A stretch of 32,593 nt of DNA, from the NCBI GenBank assembly GCA_945881905.1, contig CAMCVV010000024.1, positions 1-32,593 of the forward strand, written 5' to 3'. The stretch's first letter is position 1. Each line of letters starts with the position of its first letter. This DNA is from Paenibacillus alvei. GTDB taxonomy: Bacteria > Bacillota > Bacilli > Paenibacillales > NBRC-103111. A program made the translations under genes and the position numbers. Positions 25,001 to 32,593 of this stretch are shown here, piece by piece. The notes under the pieces were generated by a model that searched no databases, was not told where the DNA came from, and was given only the letters and a program-made list of their open reading frames with translations.

Positions 25001-27535
25001 TCACGTATCTATGAGTTAACCATATTCCGTGAGGAGGACTTATTCCAACTAAGTGAAGGTAGTCTAGATCGCGAATTCGATCCATCTATGTATCAGTATG
25101 AAGCCATCATCAACGACAATCTAAATAATAAGACCAGCACGACATTCTCGTTCAATGTGTACCATGGTGAGCGTGTAAGTGTGAATAATCAACTTGTAGC
25201 TAATGGCACAAGTCAACCAATTCCTTTGCAAGTCGGGGATAATCGGGTCACGATCATCGTTACCAGCTCCGATGAAGCCATCTCCAAAACATATGCAGTG
25301 ACGGTTCGTAGATCAATTCCAAGCCTTACTTCAATTGGACTCAGCACCGGACAACTAGATCGTATATTTGATCCGCTGCAATTTGTATATCATATCCAAG
25401 TAGCATCTGCAGCAGATACGATCATGCTTAGTCCGATCATGAGCAGTAATGATCCGCAAGCTACCATCGAGATTAAAGTGAATGGCGGACAATCTCAATA
25501 TGTTGCTAGTGGTGAACTGAGCACATCGATTGCCATTGCAGCCAATATAGCCAATCTCATCACCATTGAGTATAGAAGTCCGAATTTGAAAGTAAACCGA
25601 TTATATAAGATAAATGCAATTCGTAAAGTGAAGGATATATCCGTTAATCGGGGTACACTAACGCCTAGTTTCGATCCTTCCATCTTTCAATATGAGGTCA
25701 AACTGATAGATCGAGAATTGAATATGAATGATATTCAAGTGACTTCAAGTGTGTATGTGAGTGAGTCGATCCAAGTGAACGGTGAAACAGTTAGTAATGG
25801 TGGTTCAAGTAGGAAAATTCCATTAAATCCAGGTGAAAACCTGATCCAAGTTCTCATCAGAAATGAGCTGAACAATTCACAGAACATCTATAAGATTAAG
25901 GTATATAGAGAGATTCCTGGTCTAATGGGAATCATCCTTAGCGAAAAACGAATAAATCCCGACTTTTCACCATTCAAAGATACGTACGATGCAGTTATAC
26001 CGAATTCTTCGGAAAACATTAAGGTGAAGCCTGTTATGAGTTCTCACGACACCACAGCAACGATTACCCTACTTGCTAATGGGCAAACGCAAATACTTCA
26101 AAGTGGTCAAGCAAGCAATCCGATTAATATCTTGAGAGATGTTAATAATCCAATAACGATCAGCTACATTAGTGAAGAACTAGGCATTAATCGTGTATAC
26201 ACGATTAATGTTAAGCGTCAGCCTATATTCCTGATCGATCCGGGAAATGAGACAAACTTAGATTTCTCATCAGTATCGAATTCAAGCTCCGGCACAACCC
26301 AAATGGGATATGCAAATATTAAAACCGATATCAAACGTGTTAATTTAAGTGATGGAACGATCGTCAACCAAGTCGACTTGTCGGCAAGTGAAGCACTAGC
26401 AGCAATCAATCAATTATCCAAATATACAGATAAAACGTTACAGCTCCAAGTCAAAGATCCTAGTAATGAAGTATCCCAAATAAGGATTTCCTTAGCTAAG
26501 GGAACTCTTGATGCCATCTCTGATAGCGGTGCAGGACTCTCAATCATATCAAACCGTGTATGTGAGCGAATACCCAATTATTCATTCAAAGATTTGCCCG
26601 AAGAGATATCGATGTCAATTGATTCTAAGAAAGAACAAATGATCAGTCAAGAAAAAAAGAATGAAATTCAAACAAATGTGTCCAATATTTTACGAGAAAA
26701 AATTGAGATATCGAAGATGTATCAACCTATCTCGATCGTTACGAATCTACAAGACCGTGAAGTCTTATTAGATATCATTGTCGATCCGAGTGTAATTCCT
26801 TCGAATCCGATAGCACGTCAATCATTCATAAACAATATTGCTGTGTATGTGCAACATAGTGACGGTGAAGTGTCTCTCGAGAAAGGTCAATTACTCCAAA
26901 CAGATTGTGGACTGAACTATCGGGTTTACACTAAAAAATTCAGTACATTCAATCTATTAAGCATGACAAATGCCCAAATCGGTAATACAGCTTATATCAG
27001 TGGATACCCCGACGGTACGTTTAAACCTGGGGTCATTATCACCAGAAGTGAAATCGCTATGATTATTTCACGCTTATCAGAAAAAGACGTAATAGTGAAA
27101 GACACGTCCTACAAAGACGTATCCACGTCCCACTGGGCGTATGAAGCGATTAGGGAAGTAAGTGTTCAAGGGATTATGTCACAGTACACCCCCTCTCAAT
27201 TCTTACCTGATCGAGGAATGACACGCGGGGAAATGGCTGACATTCTAGTGAAATGGTTTGATTTAAATACAACAGGTCCATCGAATTTATTGGATATCAG
27301 CAAACATCAATATCAATCATCGATTGAAAAAGTAGTGAAAGCTGGTTATATGAGAGGGGACCCAGGAGGCACATTTCGTCCTGACGATACAATTAATCGG
27401 GTAGAGACAGTTGTGATGCTCAATCGAGTGCTAGGGAATATTCCTTCCCAACCGCCGAAGAGTTCATATTTCTCAGATATTGATAGTACTTATTGGGGTT
27501 CGGGCGACATCCAAATTGCAACAAAGAAGAGATAA
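22016..27535 (+). CDS. giant SLH-anchored surface protein with five cadherin-like A-B repeat pairs
   Basis: 1839 residues, AGAGGAGG seven bases before the ATG, 35 bases after the previous gene. Signal peptide 1-30. Residues 37-293 are an N-terminal module opening TLGGGTNGN.KPLKI and containing YLWQPTV. Residues 294-403 are an Ig-like module (IIAPPSKIVKPGNQVTYQF, NRRGG). Residues 406-1402 are ten cadherin-like repeats of about 100 residues, strictly alternating between type A (LFxLSxGxLxPxFDxxxxxY) and type B (PGLxxIxLS...TPTMSxxDxxATI). Residues 1403-1650 are the shared pre-SLH domain (DSGAGLSIISN). Residues 1655-1839 are three SLH domains (TRSE, TRGE, NRVE). It is probably a long rod-like cell-surface fibre or adhesin. 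No catalytic residues or sortase motif are visible. Confidence 0.87.
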   Translation: MKLWRTAIHVSRILLLMLGLYVTLVVPAHSESLDSVTLGGGTNGNEKPLKIIVYKNGDIAPYLWQPTVVENGNYSYYRYINQYFGDTDFGLKLSFSINEVLYKYSTPYNHFSHQTIETLLSDGNLIVIDANTVVIQWTLAQGIKLSFKIHYPENARYFEKTWIIENATESSSNTSISDLKIIYGGDTFFGGDDMAQSFYNAGLNMVYLKNSNVNLTGIMGFSGNVISPASRYFSGLYYLGNSLARIGQLDNTSDAVYQDAGYHLQWDRSAALLPGEYWEVKATEQWTPPGGAQIIAPPSKIVKPGNQVTYQFLTQNFEQITIVGDTQIDNDTFQFIASSAIDNTPTITGGSIRSLNRRGGTDIVEVTVDIPPNTSASSDVLTLTMIKTGTDSSISQSASVTSYIQYPQLRGIRSNTGDMSPSFLPEVLDYQIIVNDVLNQINEIKLTPVAYDDEVITINGATVTSGEQSEPIAIQVGNTSITINVARPDGGTIRTYTIDVWRKAPGFTNITSSKGQFTPAFNNETMSYNIKVSSETDRIQFTPTMTDFDPNATIHIAVNGQVQTVVSGTASTEIPLVQGVTQLITVTYSSVKIPNPRIYSINVVRQAPLFTLSQGTLSPLFDKEITTYTVNLDDVLNTISSITIKPNMYQGEVMKINGEIVSSGSDSPPIYLNSGVNSITIEVTYAPGTLPTTYQVNINRNMSGLTAIELSRYPLTTHVDPLVTSYHTTVSAITETIQITPTMGRVDPSATISLTANGQTQTIMSGTISTEIPLARGVNNPITLTYVSVINQITLTYTVNVTREKELFQLYVNGAMRAYSPVFDTSIRTYTVNLVDMNSNQNEIIIIPKLQENDILKINNSRVDAPTSNQVLPIQFGTNTIKLDVKTRGSTSFETYTIMLNRTIPGLSQIELNTDQVLLDMEPNQLNYTGQVSSATASIRITPTMSNHDANATITIVVNEQPQVVISGAQSTEIPLTKGIDNIIKLIYSSEELEFSRIYELTIFREEDLFQLSEGSLDREFDPSMYQYEAIINDNLNNKTSTTFSFNVYHGERVSVNNQLVANGTSQPIPLQVGDNRVTIIVTSSDEAISKTYAVTVRRSIPSLTSIGLSTGQLDRIFDPLQFVYHIQVASAADTIMLSPIMSSNDPQATIEIKVNGGQSQYVASGELSTSIAIAANIANLITIEYRSPNLKVNRLYKINAIRKVKDISVNRGTLTPSFDPSIFQYEVKLIDRELNMNDIQVTSSVYVSESIQVNGETVSNGGSSRKIPLNPGENLIQVLIRNELNNSQNIYKIKVYREIPGLMGIILSEKRINPDFSPFKDTYDAVIPNSSENIKVKPVMSSHDTTATITLLANGQTQILQSGQASNPINILRDVNNPITISYISEELGINRVYTINVKRQPIFLIDPGNETNLDFSSVSNSSSGTTQMGYANIKTDIKRVNLSDGTIVNQVDLSASEALAAINQLSKYTDKTLQLQVKDPSNEVSQIRISLAKGTLDAISDSGAGLSIISNRVCERIPNYSFKDLPEEISMSIDSKKEQMISQEKKNEIQTNVSNILREKIEISKMYQPISIVTNLQDREVLLDIIVDPSVIPSNPIARQSFINNIAVYVQHSDGEVSLEKGQLLQTDCGLNYRVYTKKFSTFNLLSMTNAQIGNTAYISGYPDGTFKPGVIITRSEIAMIISRLSEKDVIVKDTSYKDVSTSHWAYEAIREVSVQGIMSQYTPSQFLPDRGMTRGEMADILVKWFDLNTTGPSNLLDISKHQYQSSIEKVVKAGYMRGDPGGTFRPDDTINRVETVVMLNRVLGNIPSQPPKSSYFSDIDSTYWGSGDIQIATKKR
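23231..26220 (+). repeat. tandem array of ten cadherin-like domains in an A-B-A-B pattern
   Basis: Protein-level repeat, weak at DNA level, so old. Type A units open near LRGIRSNTGDMSPSF, LFTLSQGTLSPLFD, LFQLYVNG, LFQLSEGSLDREFD and ISVNRGTLTPSFD. Type B units open at PGFTNITSSKG, SGLTAIELS, PGLSQIELN, PSLTSIGLS and PGLMGIILS. Type B units carry an extra conserved TPTM...DPxATI stretch. Confidence 0.8.
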
Positions 27536-27572
27536 GTCGAGAAGAGATTCTTGGGCTGAAGCTGTTAAGTCA

Positions 27573-27596
27573 AAGTCAGTGCACAAGCACTGACTT
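27573..27596 (+). terminator. perfect hairpin after the surface operon, weak terminator
   Basis: AAGTCAGTGC, loop ACAA, GCACTGACTT: a perfect 10-pair stem 37 bases after the stop codon. Only CTTGT follows, so it lacks a real U-tract and may terminate poorly or protect the RNA 3' end. Confidence 0.5.
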
Positions 27597-27635
27597 CTTG
27601 TATCAGGATGTCACATTTCTCCATGTGTGAAGTGA

Positions 27636-27670
27636 ATGTTCAGAAAATGTTCAGATACATTATAGATAAT
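27636..27670 (+). promoter_or_regulatory. SARP-type promoter of the third surface protein gene
   Basis: ATGTTCAGA occurs at 27636-27644 and again at 27647-27655, a period of exactly 11 bases. GATAAT follows at 27665-27670, 18 bases from the start of the second copy to the start of the -10. The arrangement matches the promoter at 19031-19054. A weaker in-phase copy (GTGTGAAG, 27625-27632) may extend the array. Confidence 0.7.
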
Positions 27671-27926
27671 AAGTTTAAAATAACTATTCTTTATACCAAA
27701 TAAAAGGAGTGTATTTATTGATATTTATAATTAATTATAAATAAAATATGTAAATTAATTTCACAAAATGGTTACTTGCTGATCAATGTCAGTCACATAC
27801 ATTCGCTCCGAACTTTTCACTGCAAATTGTTTTTTTGGAAACCATCACCATCACCATCAGAGGTACATCTTTTATGCGATGCGATCATTTCTTAAATAAA
27901 AGTTGCAAGTTAAAGGAGAAATTAGA
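27671..27926 (+). promoter_or_regulatory. long AT-rich leader of the third surface gene
   Basis: About 250 untranslated bases between the predicted promoter and the ATG. It contains A/T-rich sequence, a T7 run at 27830-27836 and three tandem copies of ACCATC (27841-27858). No ORF with a ribosome site and no known riboswitch core is recognised. The leader is far longer than that of the first surface gene (about 50 bases). Confidence 0.4.
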
Positions 27927-30900
27927 ATGAAAAAAACCATGATGTATTATACAAATGTAATCCTCCTCCTCACGATATTCGTTCAACTATTTGCGATAAC
28001 GCCGAGCGCTAATGCTACAGAGGCTTCACAAGTTCAAGAAATCATAACAGGGAACATGGCTACACTTGGTGGAGGTGCAGATGGCAATAATCCGTTGAAG
28101 ATCGAGATTAATCGCAACGGAGAACTAGGTATTTATTTATGGCAACCTTCTTCTGTAGGTGGTACTGTCTATGCTTATATGCCTCAATATAATAATGGGA
28201 AAGATGTAGGTGGGAGGGCAAGTGTTCAACGACATGTTCGTGGAAGTAACGAATTCGGGGATAGCTATACAAGCGAACCTTATTTCATGAATCAATCATG
28301 GACATTTGATTATATAAATACACCTGTGTTAACGCAAATAGATGCCAATACAGTGAAATTAAGATATCCCAACTTCGCTGGGACTTACAACGTATCTGCT
28401 GAAAAAATCATTACCTATGTACCAGGTAGTCGTAAGATGCAAGTGGAATGGAAGTTCATTAATGATCATCTACAAGATCAAATTGTAGCGATAAACTTTA
28501 AATATGGGGGTAACGTCACACCAGGAGGCATAGCACAATCTACTGGTTACTATGAACCAGAGATGTCTACGATTTATTTCAAAAATGATGCGAGTCCATA
28601 TGCAGGTATGATGAGCATTACATCAAGTCCAGATACACCATTCATAAATTATATGGTTGGAAATATTACTGATTTAAACAATGCAGTAGGTCATCGAAAA
28701 GATTTACCAAACACAGTGAATTCTAGTTTAACGAATGCAGGGTATTATTTCCAATGGATCACAGAAGTTCTCAATCCAGGACAATCTTCTAGCTATAAAT
28801 TCGAAATGCAGTGGAGTAAACCTGGTCAAGTAGGTATGATTGCTCCTGCGTCGCAAACGACGAAAGTCGGGAAATCAATCAGACATAAATTCCTTGCAAT
28901 CAATGATTTGCCAGTAGATGGAACCATCACGAAAGATGATTTTCAAATCTCGCTTAATTCAAACGTGGATATCACCCCTACTTTGTCAGGTCTTTACACC
29001 AATAATGTAACAACCATCAACCGCGGTGGAGGAAAAATTTTCATTAATACAGTCATTGATGTTCCACCGGATACACAGCTGACGTCTGATGAGATAACAG
29101 TGACTTTAACAGATCAGAGAGTAGGAGTTCCAATATCACCGGTTACAGCGACTGCGAAGACGAATATTATGTTACCTCCATACAATGAAACACCAGATAA
29201 CCCAGCAGAGAGAATCACATTAGGTGGTGGAACAAATGGCGCGAATCCGCTTAAAGTCGTGGTGGACAGATATGGGAATATTGAGACCCATTTATGGCAA
29301 AAAACACCAGATGCATACGGGAGCTTGTATTACGATTATGTCTCGCAATACGATCATGATAAAGATTTTGTAACACAAATCTATTATGATGTGCAATACG
29401 ATTATAATTCTTCTTCATCAGGTCATTATACTGAACCTTATAATACTTCGAAGTATCATTTATTTGATAAGTATCAACCTGGGACATTAACCAAATTAGG
29501 TCCTAATATAGTCAGTCTAACGAATTACTTACAACCCGATAATCCTTATCTTAAAGTTGTGAAAACAATTACGTATCTTCCGGGAACTAGGAGTTATGAT
29601 ATTGAATGGGCAATCACAAATGTATTTCCTTCAAGCACATTTTCCAAATATTATAGAAATATATGGCTTACTTTCGGTGGCGATACGAAGAATGGTGGAG
29701 AAGACTATGGCAATGCTTACTATAGCTCGAGTCTTCAAACCGCGTACGTCAAAAATAATACGATAGATGTTGCTGGAGTCATGAGTGTGGTGGCAGATGC
29801 GAATTCACCTATCAGAGGATATTTTGCAGGAAATATTCAGACAGGGAAACTCTTGGCATATCAAAAAGCTATAAAGGATACAGTAGATAGCTCTTATACA
29901 GATACTGGATTTTATTTACAATGGACACGAGATAGACTTAATTTAGGGGAAACATGGAATACAAAAGCAACGGTACAATGGACAGAACCAGGGAAACTAG
30001 TAATTATTCCTCCGCCAAGCCAGACAGTAAAAGCAGGAAATGCTGTCACATATCGGTTTTTCGTGATGAATTTCGAAGATCCAGCGAATGGTGTGACAAG
30101 TGATGTATTTAATGTGAGTGCGACTTCACAAGTAGATGCAACACCAACGCTTTCAAGCAATTCAGTGACGATCAATCGAAGTGGAGGAAGTGCAACAATC
30201 GATGTCACAATAGATGTTCCATTAGGAGTTACTCTCACTAAAGATGACGTCGGGCTTACGGTGACACATGCTACACTTGGCTCAGTATGGCAAAATAGCG
30301 GTAAAGTTACGACACAAATCTTGTTTCCTGCGTTAATCGATTTGCAGACAGACAGTGGCACACTTACACCTAGTTTTGATCCAACCGTATATAATTATAA
30401 CGTCACTGTAGCGGATACAGACACCATTAAGTTCACACCGACAGCAAATGCCGGTGAAACCATCAAAGTCAAGGGTACAGGAGTAGCTAGCGGAACAGCA
30501 AGCAGCGCGATTTCGTTAGTAGAAGGCGCAAACATCATTCCAGTAGAAGTCACCAGTAGTGATGGAACATTGAAGCGAACATATAATATTACAGTGAATA
30601 GTGTCGTCCCGGGTATTACAGGCATGGCATTAAGCACAGGAACATTATCGCCTGCTGTCAGTATTAAGCAACCCACATACAGCGCGAGCGTGCCTTCTAC
30701 TACATCAAATATTTCGATTACGCCAACCAAGACTGCAGATGACTCTAACGCGACCATTACCATTACGGCTAATGGTGCATCGCAGACTGTAGCGAGTGGC
30801 AGCGCAAGTACCTTGATTGCATTGACCAAAGGAAGCAATAATGTCATTTCCGTAGAATATAGAAGTAATCAGCTGGGTGTGACTCGGATCTATACATTAA

Positions 30901-32593
30901 ATATTACACGCGAAAAAGATTTAATCACGTTAAGTCAAGGGACGCTTACGCCATCGTTTGATCCGAGTATCATGAATTATCAAGTGACAGATATTAACTA
31001 TGCGGTTAACAGCATTACGTTAACTCCAACTGTATATAGTGGGGAAACTGTGAAAGTCAACAATACACTTGTCTCAAGTGGAACCGCAAGTGCATCTATT
31101 TCTTTACTCTCAGGCAATACCTCGATCCAAGTCGATGTGACCCAAACAGACGATACTACGAAATCATATACAGTAACAGTCGTTCGCAATATACCAGGTA
31201 TAATAAACATGCCACTGAGTGCGGGACAATTAACTCCTGCTGTAGATCCGAATACGCTCATCTATAGTGCGCGCATTCCTGCTAAGGAAAGTAGTATCAG
31301 AGTGACACCTACGATGAGTCCCATAGACCCTAACGCAAAGATGACCATTCAAGCTCCAGGTTGGAATAATGGTGTGGCTAAATCCATCACAAGTGGATCG
31401 GCAAGTGAGTTTATTCCTATTGCCAAAGGTGAAACGAAAGTGATTACGATTACTTATAATAGTGCGACATATAGCGAAAACAAAGCTTATCAATTAAGTA
31501 TCACAAGAGAAAAAGATTTGCTTACCTTTAATCAAGGAGCGGAATTAAGTCCGCAATATGATCCTGCGACTACGAACTATACCGTCAAATTGATTGATAA
31601 GAACATCAATATGACGAGTATTGACATCACACCCAATGTGTATAATTCGGAAACAGTGACAATCAATGGGCAACCTAAAAGCAGCGGTAGTGTGTATACA
31701 GCCACTAATTTGACAATAGGTTCAAACCTCATTCCGGTTGTGGTGACGCCTTTAGGGGGAGGAACAGCGAAGACATACACTATTGATATACAACGGATTG
31801 TTCCGGGTTTAGCGAATTTAACGTTAAGTGCTGGACAAGTCACTCCTGTAGTGAAAGCAGAAACGCTAAGTTATACAGCTCAAGTTCCATTCAATGTCAG
31901 TAGTATTACACTTTCACCGCTTGCAAATGAAGCAGACATTGTCGCGTTGTTCGATATATCAGCAGATGGTTGGAACAATGGTCAAGTGCTTAATATAGCA
32001 AGTGGAGATCCTTCGACTTCTATTCCTTTGGAAAAAGGGGTTCCAAAAGTCATTACCATCATGTATAAAAGCACTATATATCCAGATGTAACGCGCGCTT
32101 ATACACTGACTGTCATGCGGGAAAATGATTTATTCACAATCAGTCGCGGCACTTTAAATCCAGCTTATTCTACTTCAGTGAATGCATATACCGTGGATTT
32201 ACTGGATAAAGATTTAAGCATGAACGACATCGCGATTACTCCACGTGTCTACAATGGTGAATCCGTTACTGTGAATGGAATAGCTGTTGCTAATGGAGTA
32301 GCAAGTCAGTTAATTCCATTAAATACCGGTACCAATACCATTACGATGGTTGTAACCCCTACAGGCGGAGGTTCACCTAGAACCATTACCATAACCATCA
32401 ATCGGTTAGTACCTGGGATTAGTGCGATTGCGTTAAGTGAGGGCGCATGGTCACCTACAGTAAATACGTATACCTTAACCGGATATACTGCGCGTATTCT
32501 AGCGAAGACTGCTAGCATTACAGTCACACCTACAAAGAGTAGCGAAGATCCCAGTGCACAGATTACAGTTTCGGCGAGTGGATTGAATGGTGG
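27927..32593 (+). CDS. giant exported surface protein with duplicated N-terminal module and at least four cadherin-like A-B pairs, partial
   Basis: Starts at ATG 27927 behind AAAGGAG and stays open for at least 1555 codons to the window edge. Signal peptide 1-31. The N-terminal module seen in the previous protein occurs twice: from residue 46 (TLGGGADGNNPLKIEI, IYLWQPSS) and from 430 (TLGGGTNGANPLKVVV, HLWQK). Each copy is followed by the Ig-like module (304-428 and 693-800) with a conserved NRGGG/NRSGG motif. From about 801 the A-B cadherin-like repeats run on: A at LIDLQTDSGTLTPSFD, LITLSQGTLTPSFD, LLTFNQGAELSPQYD and LFTISRGTLNPAY; B at PGITGMALS, PGIINMPLS, PGLANLTLS and PGISAIALS. The C-terminus, expected to be SLH domains, is outside the window. 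It has its own SARP-type promoter. Confidence 0.85.
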   Translation, partial: MKKTMMYYTNVILLLTIFVQLFAITPSANATEASQVQEIITGNMATLGGGADGNNPLKIEINRNGELGIYLWQPSSVGGTVYAYMPQYNNGKDVGGRASVQRHVRGSNEFGDSYTSEPYFMNQSWTFDYINTPVLTQIDANTVKLRYPNFAGTYNVSAEKIITYVPGSRKMQVEWKFINDHLQDQIVAINFKYGGNVTPGGIAQSTGYYEPEMSTIYFKNDASPYAGMMSITSSPDTPFINYMVGNITDLNNAVGHRKDLPNTVNSSLTNAGYYFQWITEVLNPGQSSSYKFEMQWSKPGQVGMIAPASQTTKVGKSIRHKFLAINDLPVDGTITKDDFQISLNSNVDITPTLSGLYTNNVTTINRGGGKIFINTVIDVPPDTQLTSDEITVTLTDQRVGVPISPVTATAKTNIMLPPYNETPDNPAERITLGGGTNGANPLKVVVDRYGNIETHLWQKTPDAYGSLYYDYVSQYDHDKDFVTQIYYDVQYDYNSSSSGHYTEPYNTSKYHLFDKYQPGTLTKLGPNIVSLTNYLQPDNPYLKVVKTITYLPGTRSYDIEWAITNVFPSSTFSKYYRNIWLTFGGDTKNGGEDYGNAYYSSSLQTAYVKNNTIDVAGVMSVVADANSPIRGYFAGNIQTGKLLAYQKAIKDTVDSSYTDTGFYLQWTRDRLNLGETWNTKATVQWTEPGKLVIIPPPSQTVKAGNAVTYRFFVMNFEDPANGVTSDVFNVSATSQVDATPTLSSNSVTINRSGGSATIDVTIDVPLGVTLTKDDVGLTVTHATLGSVWQNSGKVTTQILFPALIDLQTDSGTLTPSFDPTVYNYNVTVADTDTIKFTPTANAGETIKVKGTGVASGTASSAISLVEGANIIPVEVTSSDGTLKRTYNITVNSVVPGITGMALSTGTLSPAVSIKQPTYSASVPSTTSNISITPTKTADDSNATITITANGASQTVASGSASTLIALTKGSNNVISVEYRSNQLGVTRIYTLNITREKDLITLSQGTLTPSFDPSIMNYQVTDINYAVNSITLTPTVYSGETVKVNNTLVSSGTASASISLLSGNTSIQVDVTQTDDTTKSYTVTVVRNIPGIINMPLSAGQLTPAVDPNTLIYSARIPAKESSIRVTPTMSPIDPNAKMTIQAPGWNNGVAKSITSGSASEFIPIAKGETKVITITYNSATYSENKAYQLSITREKDLLTFNQGAELSPQYDPATTNYTVKLIDKNINMTSIDITPNVYNSETVTINGQPKSSGSVYTATNLTIGSNLIPVVVTPLGGGTAKTYTIDIQRIVPGLANLTLSAGQVTPVVKAETLSYTAQVPFNVSSITLSPLANEADIVALFDISADGWNNGQVLNIASGDPSTSIPLEKGVPKVITIMYKSTIYPDVTRAYTLTVMRENDLFTISRGTLNPAYSTSVNAYTVDLLDKDLSMNDIAITPRVYNGESVTVNGIAVANGVASQLIPLNTGTNTITMVVTPTGGGSPRTITITINRLVPGISAIALSEGAWSPTVNTYTLTGYTARILAKTASITVTPTKSSEDPSAQITVSASGLNG

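Noticed and set aside
27841-27858. Repeated ACCATC reading as a His-tag-like stretch, suggesting vector sequence
   Set aside because: No ORF with a ribosome site covers it, and the flanks are ordinary AT-rich leader, so it is a simple hexamer repeat.
29251-32527. Several minus-strand open frames of 73-150 codons opposite the third surface gene
   Set aside because: They mirror repetitive Thr/Ser/Val-rich coding sequence, lack ribosome sites and have low-complexity products. The plus strand is one continuous signal-peptide-led frame.

Overview
The window looks like an AT-rich, endospore-forming Firmicute, most likely a member of the Paenibacillaceae. The evidence is strong Shine-Dalgarno sites with ATG/GTG/TTG starts, a YheC/YheD spore-coat ATP-grasp protein, an Ena-type (DUF3992-like) endospore appendage subunit, and surface proteins with SLH anchors and cadherin-like sandwich repeats. 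This assignment is inferred from gene families, not from a marker gene.

Region 1 (1-1540, minus strand) is a secreted polymorphic-toxin-like protein followed by a small candidate immunity gene. A second, DUF4279-like candidate immunity gene follows but is split by one in-frame TAA and runs off the window. Region 2 (1810-2915, plus strand) is a graveyard: a LacI-type repressor cut off after its DNA-binding domain, then conserved slices of L-fucose isomerase and of a dihydrodipicolinate-synthase-family protein joined by internal deletions. Region 3 (2991-7283) has a YheC/YheD protein on the minus strand and, divergent from it, a three-gene cassette: an adenylate-forming (PaaK-like) enzyme, SbnA and SbnB. 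SbnA and SbnB are the known pair that makes L-2,3-diaminopropionate. A truncated small ORF follows.

Region 4 (7560-11592) is a TetR regulator divergent from an MMPL/RND-type exporter and an MBL-fold hydrolase, with two adjacent palindromes on the exporter promoter. Region 5 (11719-13200) has a small HTH protein, a cold-shock protein with a structured leader, and a CvpA-family membrane protein. Region 6 (13375-15791) carries an Ena-like spore appendage subunit, a divergent lysine-rich protein that may have a related C-terminal domain, and an FkbM-type methyltransferase.

Region 7 (16023 to the window end) is the most interesting part. An atypical sensor kinase (seven membrane segments, internal receiver, LytS-type kinase core) sits in an operon with a receiver-SARP transcription factor. 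Three very large exported surface proteins follow. They share an N-terminal module, an Ig-like module and strictly alternating A-B pairs of cadherin-like repeats (one pair, five pairs, and at least four pairs), and the two complete ones end in three SLH domains. The promoters in front of the first and third surface genes share a motif (ATGTTCAGAT) repeated with an 11-base period and placed exactly 18 bases before an identical GATAAT -10 box. That is the layout expected for SARP binding sites. I propose that the window encodes a self-contained, signal-controlled surface-layer system: sensor, SARP regulator, and a family of length-graded cadherin-like surface fibres. The third surface gene is open to the window edge.
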